A DNA stretch of 8,850 bases from Planctomycetota bacterium. GTDB taxonomy: Bacteria > Planctomycetota > Planctomycetia > Pirellulales > UBA1268. Under the pieces are notes generated by a model. That model saw only the letters and a list, made by a program, of their open reading frames with translations. It was not told where the DNA came from and did no database searches. The stretch is from NCBI GenBank assembly GCA_003669255.1, contig QWPO01000050.1:1-8850 (forward strand), in the 5' to 3' direction. The translations under genes and the position numbers were made by a program. Each line of letters begins with the position of its first letter. The first letter of the stretch is position 1. This document shows positions 1 to 5,948 of the stretch, one piece after another.

Positions 1-1308
1 GTCGGTAAACAGCTGCCGCGCCATCCGCAGGTTCTTGGTGGCAAGGCATGACCGGATCGCCTGCAGGTTGGCAACGTAGAGCCGCTGCTGGGCGATCGCC
101 GCCGCCGCATCGGCCCGCGACTTCTCGCGTTCGGCGATCGCTCGCTCCGCCGTGGCCTCGCGGGCCCGGCGGTTCGCCTCCTGGCGTGCGAGATCAGCAC
201 GCATCGCGAAGATCGAGATGCCCACCACGCCGAGCACGACGACCGTCGCCACCGCCCCGGCCGCCATCGCCGCCAGCCGGTGTCGCCGGGCCAGGCGGAC
301 GAGGGAGTCGACGAGCCGCGGCGACTTGGCGGCGATCGGCTCGCCCCGGAGGTGCCGGCCCAGATCCTCTGCGAGTTCGGCGGCGTTCGAGTACCGCTGG
401 CCGCGATCCTTCTCCATGCATTTCGTCACGATCGTGGCGAGGTCGCCGCGCAGCCGGTGATCCCAAGTGGAGAGCGACGGCGGGTCGGATTCGGTGATCA
501 GGCGGGCGACCTCGTGGACGGGCCGCCGGTGAACGTCGTACGGGAGACTGCCCGCCAACAGCTCGTACAGCATGACGCCCAGCGCGTAGACATCGGCCCG
601 GACGTCGAGGTCATCCACCACCCCGTCGAACTGCTCGGGGCACATGTACTGCAGCGTGCCCACGATGCTTCCATCGCCAGTCAGCATCGTGGTGAGCGAC
701 GGGTGCTGCTCCACGCTTCGGGCGACACCGAAATCGATGATCTTCGGCTGGCCGGTCGACCCCACCAGAATATTGCCCGGCTTCAGGTCACGGTGGATGA
801 TTCCCTTGTGATGGCCGTGGGCGACCGCGAGACAGGCTTCTCGGAAGAGGCTGACGCGGTCGCGAGTGGAGAGGGCGTGCTTGCTGGCGAAGGCGGTGAT
901 CGTCAGGGCATCGTCGATGTATTCCATCACGAAGTACGGGACCGTGCCGCCGGCCATGGCCTGCGTCCCGACGTAGTAGATCTGGGCGATACCGGGATGA
1001 GTCAGGCGGCCGAGGATCTGCGCCTCATACTCGAACCGCTTCATGGCCTTGGCAGACAACGCGCCCGAGCGGATGACTTTCACGGCGACCGTGCGGCAGG
1101 GTATCCCTTGGAGCGCCTCATACACCCGCCCCATGCCCCCTTCGCCGAGCAGGCCGACGATCGTCTGGTCACCGAGTCGCGTGCCGGGGGGGAGAGGGTC
1201 GTCACTCGGGACCGACCGGTCGAGGAACGCCGTCAGGCCGTTGAAACTCAACCCCGAGTGATCAGAGTCGTCGTCCGGGGCCGAGGCGTGGGATTCAAGT
1301 TCCGACAT
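1..1308 (-). CDS. Transmembrane serine/threonine protein kinase, PknB type (C-terminus beyond window)
   Basis: The first 436 residues are visible; the gene runs off the window edge at position 1. The Hanks-type kinase domain spans about residues 43-320. Visible motifs are the glycine-rich loop GEGGMGRVY (55-63), ATP lysine K77 in VAVKVI, a helix-C glutamate around E95, the catalytic loop HRDLKPGN (172-179) and DFG (192-194). The usual APE is CPE (223-225). A hydrophobic segment at about 346-368 is a single membrane helix, so the kinase is cytoplasmic. A charged, Ala-rich, probably coiled-coil stretch follows (370-410), then LYVANLQAI, a sequence that in planctomycete kinases usually precedes WD40 or TPR repeats; that part is outside the window. 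The ATG at 1308 is the only in-frame start after the upstream TGA at 1345-1347; no good Shine-Dalgarno is seen. Divergent from the lactonase gene. The substrate is unknown. Confidence 0.95.
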   Translation of the reverse strand, partial: MSELESHASAPDDDSDHSGLSFNGLTAFLDRSVPSDDPLPPGTRLGDQTIVGLLGEGGMGRVYEALQGIPCRTVAVKVIRSGALSAKAMKRFEYEAQILGRLTHPGIAQIYYVGTQAMAGGTVPYFVMEYIDDALTITAFASKHALSTRDRVSLFREACLAVAHGHHKGIIHRDLKPGNILVGSTGQPKIIDFGVARSVEQHPSLTTMLTGDGSIVGTLQYMCPEQFDGVVDDLDVRADVYALGVMLYELLAGSLPYDVHRRPVHEVARLITESDPPSLSTWDHRLRGDLATIVTKCMEKDRGQRYSNAAELAEDLGRHLRGEPIAAKSPRLVDSLVRLARRHRLAAMAAGAVATVVVLGVVGISIFAMRADLARQEANRRAREATAERAIAEREKSRADAAAAIAQQRLYVANLQAIRSCLATKNLRMARQLFTD

Positions 1309-1488
1309 GGCATGCCCATCACGGACGACTGGCTTCCGCCGCTGTCAGGATAGGACATTCCAGCAGCCACCACCATCCATCGATCGCGTCCTCCGCCGGC
1401 CGTCGTGGAGGGATTGGACGATGGTGGCATAGGCTTGAGGTCGGTCGTGTCGTCGTCCATCCTTCCAGCAGCATGAGGGTTTTTCACG

Positions 1489-2658
1489 ATGCCGTCTATT
1501 CGCGCCTTCTGCGTCGCCGCCGCCCTGCTTTCGCCCACCGCCCTTGCCGAAGAGGTTCCTGTCTGGTTCGGCAACAACACGAAGCCGAAGACGGCGTCGG
1601 AGGGCATCTATGTAGCGAAGTTCGATACCGTCACCGGCGCCATCACGAAGCCGGTGCTCGCCGGCGTTGCGAAGAACCCCACGTTCCTGGCGTTCCACCC
1701 TCGGCTCCCGGTGCTCTACGCGACCTCTGAGATCACGGGTGCCGATGGCAAGCCGGCTGGTGCGGTCGAGGCCTTCGCAATCGATGAGGCGACTGGGTCC
1801 CTGGAGTCGCGTGGTGCGGAGTCGACGGGCGGCACCGGGCCATGCCATGTGACCGTCGATCGTGAAGGCAAGGTCGTCCTCGCAGCCAACTATTCGGGCG
1901 GGAACGTGGCCTGCCTCGGACTCGCCGAGGACGGCCGGCTCAAGCCGCTGGCCTCCGCGGATGGTGCCGGCGGCTTCGTGCAGCATGACTATGACCGTGC
2001 CGGCGAGGAGGGGATCAATCCGAAGCGTCAGGACAAGCCCCATGCCCACTCGGTCGATGTCTCACCCGATGGCACGATCGTCGTGGTCTGTGACCTTGGC
2101 CTGGATCGGGTCTTCCTTCACGGCCTCGACCGTGAACGGGCGACGCTCGCGCCGCGGCGGTCGGCGAAACTGAAGACCGGTGCCGGCCCGCGGCACTTCG
2201 CCCTTCATCCCGATGGTCACCGGGCATGGTGTGTCAACGAGCTCGACCTGACAGTCACCGCCTTCACCTACGATGCCGCTCGAGGTGAACTCCGCGCTGG
2301 CGAGACCGTCTCCACGCTCCCGCCCAGCGTCACGGACCGCACCGGCTTTTCCTGCGCCGAGATCGCGGTCCATCCGAACGGCAAGTTCCTCTACGCCAGC
2401 AACCGCGGCCACGACTCGATCGTGATGTTTCGGATCGTCGGCGATACGAACACTCTCGAGTTCCTCGGTGTCGAGCCAACCCTGGCGAAGACGCCCCGGC
2501 ACTTCGCGATCGCCCCAGGTGGAAAGTTTCTTCTGGCGGGAGGCCAGGCATCGAACAACGTCACGGTGTTCGCCATCGACGACGAGACGGGCCGGCTGAC
2601 GTTCATGGGAACCTCGGTCGAGGTCCCAAGCCCGATGTGCGTGGCGTTTCGGCCGTGA
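1489..2658 (+). CDS. Secreted lactonase family protein (6-phosphogluconolactonase-like beta-propeller)
   Basis: 389 residues. Residues 1-20 form a short Sec signal peptide, with likely cleavage at ALA|EE. The rest reads as a seven-bladed propeller of the Lactonase family (PF10282). Typical blade sequences are ANYSGGNV (133-140), KPHAHSV (183-189), GPRHFALHPDG (233-243), AVHPNGKFLYASNRGHDS (293-310) and TPRHFAIAPGGKFLLAGGQ (335-353). The E. coli member (YbhE/Pgl) hydrolyses 6-phosphogluconolactone in the cytoplasm. This protein is predicted to be exported, so that substrate is doubtful; it may act on another lactone or have a non-enzymatic propeller role. The start at 1489 gives a clean signal peptide and has a GAGG about 10 nt upstream. 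Its 3' end is followed by a 198-nt gap, and it appears to be monocistronic. Confidence 0.92.
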   Translation: MPSIRAFCVAAALLSPTALAEEVPVWFGNNTKPKTASEGIYVAKFDTVTGAITKPVLAGVAKNPTFLAFHPRLPVLYATSEITGADGKPAGAVEAFAIDEATGSLESRGAESTGGTGPCHVTVDREGKVVLAANYSGGNVACLGLAEDGRLKPLASADGAGGFVQHDYDRAGEEGINPKRQDKPHAHSVDVSPDGTIVVVCDLGLDRVFLHGLDRERATLAPRRSAKLKTGAGPRHFALHPDGHRAWCVNELDLTVTAFTYDAARGELRAGETVSTLPPSVTDRTGFSCAEIAVHPNGKFLYASNRGHDSIVMFRIVGDTNTLEFLGVEPTLAKTPRHFAIAPGGKFLLAGGQASNNVTVFAIDDETGRLTFMGTSVEVPSPMCVAFRP

Positions 2659-2688
2659 ACCCGTCATCCGGGCTCCCGCCGTTCGGCA

Positions 2689-2717
2689 CTGGCAAAACAA
2701 CGTTTTCGGGCTATTCT
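2689..2717 (+). promoter_or_regulatory. Candidate sigma70-like promoter of the exported two-gene operon
   Basis: The -35-like CTGGCA at 2689-2694 and the -10-like TATTCT at 2712-2717 are separated by 17 nt; each matches the consensus at 4 of 6 positions. It lies just downstream of the lactonase stop and would give a leader of about 130 nt before the ATG at 2857. This is a pattern match only, and planctomycete promoters are poorly characterised. Confidence 0.3.
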
Positions 2718-2856
2718 CTCACGTGTCCTGAAAAGGGTCCAAGGGCTGCGGGCGGCCTCGTGGGCTTTCCCTCTCGCCTCCATGACCGTGGGCGACGAAC
2801 TGCCTACGATGGTGGCTCAGGTGGTTGGCGGGTTGAACCCTCAGACGAGGTACGCG

Positions 2857-3876
2857 ATGTGGAATGAACTCGGGCGAACAGGGTCATCGTCTTCGTCGTG
2901 GGGACCCGGCTGGATCGTTGCCGCCCTGACGCTCCTCGTTCCCTTTGTCGTGGTTCCCTTTGTCGTGCCGGCAGCAGCCGTCTGTCAGGAGCGTGCCACT
3001 GCCGTGGCTGATGCCGCCCCCGCTGCCGTGGTCGAGGCGATCCGGTCCGCCGCGACGGCCTATCGGGAGGCGGTGTCCAAGGGAGACGCCGACGCCATCC
3101 GCAGCGCATGGACCGCAGACGGCGACGTCGTCGACGGCTGGGGAAACCGCTTCGAGGCCCAAGCGTCAGGCGTCCTCACCGGCAGCCCTACCGCTGGTCC
3201 GCGGCCCGAGTTTCACGTTGGCGAGACGCGGCTGCGACTGATCTCGGCCGACGTGGCCTTGGAGGACGGTTCGGTCGACGTCACCCTTCCGGGCATGACG
3301 ACCCCTATCGAGGGTTGGTTCTCGGCGATCTGGGTTCGACGTGGCGACGCCTGGAAACTCGCCGGCCTGCGTGAGTCGGAGCGTCCAGTTTCCACCGATG
3401 GCAGCATGCTGAATGATCTTGAGTGGATGGTCGGCGACTGGAGCCTCGTTGCCGAGGCAGAGAACCAGAAAGCTCCCGCGGCCGCCGCTGACATGTCGGT
3501 CCGCTGGGACGCCGGCCGCAGCTTCCTGATCCGCGAAGCTCGGATTCCAAACCTGACCGGAGGCGACGACTCGCCGCAGATGATCGACGTGCACCAGCGG
3601 ATTGGCTGGGATCCGATCGTCAGGCGGATCCGTTCCTGGAGTTTTGCCAGTGATGGCAGCCGCGGCGAGGCGACGTGGTTCCGCGATGGCGACTCGTGGG
3701 TCGCTCTGCTGACCATGATCCTGCCCGATGGCCGGCAGCGGACCTCGGTGAACATCTACTCGTACGACGGAAAAGAGCGGTGCGTCTGGCGGACCCTGCC
3801 CGAGGGGCTTGAGTCGGATTCAGGCCTGCCGCCGCGTGTGACGTGGATCCGGAAGCCCAGGAGCAGCGCCCCATGA
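2857..3876 (+). CDS. Exported NTF2-like (SnoaL/DUF4440-type) protein with a C-terminal DUF1579-like barrel domain
   Basis: 339 residues from the ATG at 2857, which is preceded by GAGG with 6-nt spacing. An in-frame ATG at 2782 would add 25 residues but has no ribosome site and would place them before the signal. Residues 17-43 form a long hydrophobic export signal with possible cleavage near AAA-VCQ. Residues about 56-175 resemble the NTF2-like fold: a helix with EAIRSAATAYREAVSKGDAD, then AWTADGDVVD and ending with WFSAIWVRRGDAWKLAGLR. Residues about 185-335 start with LEWMVGDWSL and continue with a lipocalin-like strand pattern, as in DUF1579 and related planctomycete proteins. NTF2-like domains bind or turn over small ligands; no catalytic residues can be assigned. 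It is the first gene of an operon with the coiled-coil gene. The signal peptide contains a perfect 15-bp tandem duplication. Confidence 0.85.
   Translation: MWNELGRTGSSSSSWGPGWIVAALTLLVPFVVVPFVVPAAAVCQERATAVADAAPAAVVEAIRSAATAYREAVSKGDADAIRSAWTADGDVVDGWGNRFEAQASGVLTGSPTAGPRPEFHVGETRLRLISADVALEDGSVDVTLPGMTTPIEGWFSAIWVRRGDAWKLAGLRESERPVSTDGSMLNDLEWMVGDWSLVAEAENQKAPAAAADMSVRWDAGRSFLIREARIPNLTGGDDSPQMIDVHQRIGWDPIVRRIRSWSFASDGSRGEATWFRDGDSWVALLTMILPDGRQRTSVNIYSYDGKERCVWRTLPEGLESDSGLPPRVTWIRKPRSSAP
2938..2967 (+). repeat. Perfect 15-bp tandem duplication inside a signal-peptide coding region
   Basis: The 15-mer GTTCCCTTTGTCGTG occurs twice head-to-tail (2938-2952 and 2953-2967) without a mismatch, including at third codon positions. 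It is in frame and encodes VPFVV twice, lengthening the hydrophobic core of the NTF2-like protein's export signal. Confidence 0.9.
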
Positions 3877-4640
3877 GCCGTGTATCTTCAATCTCCTTCC
3901 GGATGGGTCTGCAACAGTCTCTGGCGCGGGCGGTATGGTCAGCCCTGGTCCTGATCGGCTTCGTCGCCAGCATGCTGCTCCCGACGCCGGGTTCCGCCTC
4001 CCACGCCGCAGAGTCGACCGTCATCGACGACGATGGCGACATGGCCCGCAAGGCCGACATCATGCATGGCTCGCAGTGGCAACAGGCGATCGCCGAACTG
4101 GGCGAGTGGCTTTCCACGCAAAACGTCTATTCGCCAAGTGAAGTCCGACGGATCAAGATGCAGTTCAACGATCGCGTGGACGGCATGACATCGTATGAAC
4201 TCGAGTATCTGCTCGACTCGATCACGGCGAAGCTGAAACTGCTCGAGACGCCGGAAGCCCGGGATGCGAAGGCGTGGCTCGGCGAGTACCTGTCGGCGAT
4301 GTCTGATGGCCGGCGGGCCCAGGAACTGCGCGAGGTTCCGAATCTGCTCACCATGAACGCGGCTCAACTCTGGCAAGAGATCCAGCGAATCGATGCCAAG
4401 CGGTCGGCCTTGCGGCAGCGGCAGCAAGGCGTCGAGGCCCGTCAGGGGGCGATGGCTGAACGCGCCGCGGCCGGCCGTCGGGCGACGTCGGCGGCTTCCC
4501 GCGAGGCTGCCGCCCGCGCCCGAGCGGCGCCGTCGCATTCACCCTATCGAGCCGGGGGTGGATCGCCCCCCTTCTCCGATATCGCTCCGCGGAGGGCCTC
4601 GATAAGCGTGGGGGTTTTCGGAGCATGCGTCTCGTTCTGA
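3873..4640 (+). CDS. Exported coiled-coil protein of unknown function
   Basis: 255 residues; I do not recognise the family. Residues 17-44 form a signal peptide or anchor (AVWSALVLIGFVASMLLPTP, cleavage possible near SASHAAE). Residues 55-145 are mixed helical, with several Trp (QWQQAIAELGEWL, AWLGEYL). Residues 160-218 are strongly helical and rich in Gln, Arg and Ala (EIQRIDAKRSALRQRQQ), probably a coiled coil. The tail is Pro/Ser/Gly-rich and ends in a beta-like SISVGVFGACVSF. The ATG at 3873 overlaps the preceding stop as ATGA and has AGGAG 9 nt upstream, so translational coupling with the NTF2-like gene is likely. An in-frame ATG at 3843 lies deeper in the upstream gene and is less convincing. 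The two exported proteins are probably made together, perhaps as partners in the periplasm or envelope; that is inference. Confidence 0.8.
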   Translation: MSRVSSISFRMGLQQSLARAVWSALVLIGFVASMLLPTPGSASHAAESTVIDDDGDMARKADIMHGSQWQQAIAELGEWLSTQNVYSPSEVRRIKMQFNDRVDGMTSYELEYLLDSITAKLKLLETPEARDAKAWLGEYLSAMSDGRRAQELREVPNLLTMNAAQLWQEIQRIDAKRSALRQRQQGVEARQGAMAERAAAGRRATSAASREAAARARAAPSHSPYRAGGGSPPFSDIAPRRASISVGVFGACVSF

Positions 4641-4650
4641 CGAAGCATGC
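4623..4650. other. Stem-loop spanning the stop codon of the coiled-coil gene
   Basis: Two GCATGC copies (4623-4628 and 4645-4650) can pair, as can TCGT (4632-4635) with ACGA (4640-4643) around the loop TCTG, with a 3/1 internal loop. The TGA stop is at the loop edge. There is no T-tract, so it is not a standard intrinsic terminator. It could protect the mRNA 3' end or be chance. Confidence 0.3.
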
Positions 4651-4663
4651 CGCTGCCCGCCGT

Positions 4664-4688
4664 GTAGCCGCAGGTTGGTAACCTGCGG
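4664..4688 (+). repeat. REP-like palindrome with GTAG head, copy 1
   Basis: It consists of a GTAG head (4664-4667), a 9-bp perfect stem of CCGCAGGTT and AACCTGCGG, and a 3-nt loop GGT. It is 25 nt long and lies 23 nt after the stop of the coiled-coil gene. Copy 2 lies 25 nt downstream in inverted orientation. The two copies differ at two stem base pairs, and both changes are compensated, which supports a conserved structure. The GTAG head plus palindrome is the form described for REP elements mobilised by RAYT transposases. Confidence 0.75.
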
Positions 4689-4713
4689 TGCCGAACTGGC
4701 TCACCCGATTCGT

Positions 4714-4738
4714 GTGCAGGTTGGCAACCTGCACCTAC
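4714..4738 (-). repeat. REP-like palindrome with GTAG head, copy 2 (inverted)
   Basis: Read on the minus strand it has a GTAG head (4738-4735), the stem GTGCAGGTT with AACCTGCAC and the loop GCC, 25 nt in all. It is the same layout as copy 1, with heads pointing outward, as in a BIME. The TAG of its head (4737-4735) is the stop codon of the CYTH gene. With copy 1 it fills the gap between two convergent genes and may act as a bidirectional transcription or mRNA 3'-end barrier. Confidence 0.75.
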
Positions 4739-5319
4739 GTGTTGGAAAGCAGTATTTCTAGATAACTTCTGGGCTCGGCGTTCGAACAGCCGAGTTCCCG
4801 CGCGAGGGATTCGATCCGAGCCGCCGCGGCGGCGATCCCGGAGGCGTCGGCCTGCAACTCCAGCTCCATGAAATCGCCGAGGTCCGCAACGCGGTCGAGC
4901 GCCACCTCGATTGCCGCGCCCTCCCACGCCACCGTCGCCAGTCGCCGTCGTTTCGCCACTTCGCGGACCCGCCGAAACCCGAGGGCCTCGAGCAGCTCGG
5001 TCCAGTGGTCAAGCATGGCCGGAACCGCTGACGGAGCCTCCGCAGCGGCCGGGACCGCTGCCAAAGCCAGCGGCAGTTCGATCTCGCGGCGGGTCTTCGC
5101 CGTCGCGTCAAGTCGCGGCCCCTTCCAAGTAATCGCCACGCCGGCTGCGGTGCTTCGCAGTCGCAGCGCTTCGTCGGTGACCGCAAAATCCCGGCTCGGA
5201 TGGTTGAAGTAGCGATCGACCTGCTCGGCGGTGCCGTGCCACGACGCCCCGAGGCGGCCAAGCCGATCCTCGATCGCCTTCACATCGGCCACCGGATACT
5301 TCTGCTCGACTTCGTACAC
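4735..5319 (-). CDS. CYTH domain protein (class IV adenylate cyclase / triphosphatase family)
   Basis: 194 residues from the GTG at 5319, chosen because AGGA sits 8 nt upstream and the protein then opens directly with the first CYTH strand. A GTG at 5343 would add 8 residues with no ribosome site nearby. The hallmark ExExK is present (E3, E5, K7 in YEVEQKY). Other tunnel residues are DRYF (35-38), ALRLR (51-55), WKGPR (65-69), RREIELP (77-83), KRRR (123-126), EVALDRV (138-144) and MELELQ (151-156). CYTH enzymes bind triphosphate compounds with divalent metal. Members include CyaB-type adenylate cyclases, thiamine triphosphatases and inorganic triphosphatases, and sequence alone does not decide between them. 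The protein has no signal peptide and is cytoplasmic. The gene is convergent with the coiled-coil gene and divergent from the TlpA-like gene. Its TAG stop lies inside a REP element. Confidence 0.88.
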   Translation of the reverse strand: MYEVEQKYPVADVKAIEDRLGRLGASWHGTAEQVDRYFNHPSRDFAVTDEALRLRSTAAGVAITWKGPRLDATAKTRREIELPLALAAVPAAAEAPSAVPAMLDHWTELLEALGFRRVREVAKRRRLATVAWEGAAIEVALDRVADLGDFMELELQADASGIAAAAARIESLARELGCSNAEPRSYLEILLSNT

Positions 5320-5341
5320 TTGATTGTTCCTCGCTGACTCC

Positions 5342-5355
5342 ACGGCTCACGCCGT
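5342..5355. promoter_or_regulatory. Small inverted repeat in the CYTH/TlpA divergent gap
   Basis: ACGGC and GCCGT flank TCAC, giving a 5-bp stem. It lies in the gap of about 75 nt that must hold the start signals of both divergent genes, so an operator is conceivable. The arms are short and chance is a real alternative. No clear -35/-10 pair is seen for either gene. Confidence 0.2.
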
Positions 5356-5393
5356 TCGGCTTCCTGATGCGAATGCTTGTGGATGGTTCACCG

Positions 5394-5948
5394 ATGATAG
5401 CCCGCAGGTCGCTTGCCGCTGCGTTCCTCTCGATCGCGCTCCTTGCTCTTGGCTGCAAAGTGCCGCGACCGACGCACCCCGCCGAGGGCCGCGTGATGGG
5501 CTCCTTGCCGATCGTGTCGCTCGACGATGCGACGCTCCCAGTGCCGTCACTCACCGGCAAGGTGACGCTCCTCAACTTCTGGGGCACCTGGTGCCCCCCG
5601 TGCCGCAAGGAACTGCCCGGCCTCGTACGGATCTCACAGCGGCTCAACGAAGAACCGCGGTTCCAACTCATCGCGGTCTCCTGCGGCTCAGGGGGCGAGG
5701 ACGCCAACCTTGCTCGCGAGACGACCTCCTTCCTCTCAGCGCGACAACTGCCGATCGCAGCCTGGGGATTCTCCGAGGCCGTCATCGCCACGCACTTTTC
5801 CTTGGCGTATGGACTCGAGGCCTTTCCGACCACGTACCTGATCGGCCCCGATGCCCGCGTGCGACGAGTCTGGACCGGCTATCGGTCAAGCGACGAGGCT
5901 GACATCGCGGCGGCGATCCTCGTCCTGCTCAAGGAGCAGGGACCGTGA
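5394..5948 (+). CDS. TlpA/ResA-like thiol-disulfide oxidoreductase, probable lipoprotein
   Basis: 184 residues from the ATG at 5394, preceded by GGATGG at 7-nt spacing. In-frame ATGs at 5367 and 5373 would put extra residues, including an acidic one, in front of the signal. Residues 1-20 are a lipoprotein-like signal ending LALG-C21; this fits the broad lipobox rule but the -3 residue is Ala rather than Leu. The thioredoxin fold follows. The active site is WCPPC (C67, C70) in LLNFWGTWCPPCRKELP, and the cis-proline is P145 in AFPTTYLIGPD. An extra cysteine, C97, lies in AVSCGSGG. Proteins of this family reduce or exchange disulfides outside the cytoplasm, for example in cytochrome c maturation; no cytochrome gene is near. 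The last 20 bp overlap the 3' end of the convergent thiamine gene. Confidence 0.92.
   Translation: MIARRSLAAAFLSIALLALGCKVPRPTHPAEGRVMGSLPIVSLDDATLPVPSLTGKVTLLNFWGTWCPPCRKELPGLVRISQRLNEEPRFQLIAVSCGSGGEDANLARETTSFLSARQLPIAAWGFSEAVIATHFSLAYGLEAFPTTYLIGPDARVRRVWTGYRSSDEADIAAAILVLLKEQGP

Noticed and set aside
61..79. A 14-nt match to the REP stem (TGCAGGTTGGCAAC) followed by GTAG inside the kinase gene
   Set aside because: It lacks the second stem arm and encodes the conserved LYVANLQ peptide of planctomycete kinases, so codon choice explains it.
280..1353. A 357-codon plus-strand open frame across the kinase region
   Set aside because: The minus strand encodes every kinase motif in order; in GC-rich DNA the opposite strand is often open. 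The plus-strand translation resembles no family.
1309..1488. Promoters in the kinase/lactonase divergent gap
   Set aside because: The gap must hold both, but the best boxes (for example TATCCT on the minus strand) have no partner at proper spacing, so none is called.
4576..4620. Inverted repeats TATCG/CGATA and CTCC-GC-GGAG followed by GGGGGTTTT as an intrinsic terminator
   Set aside because: They lie inside the coiled-coil coding region before its stop, and the T-run is only four bases.
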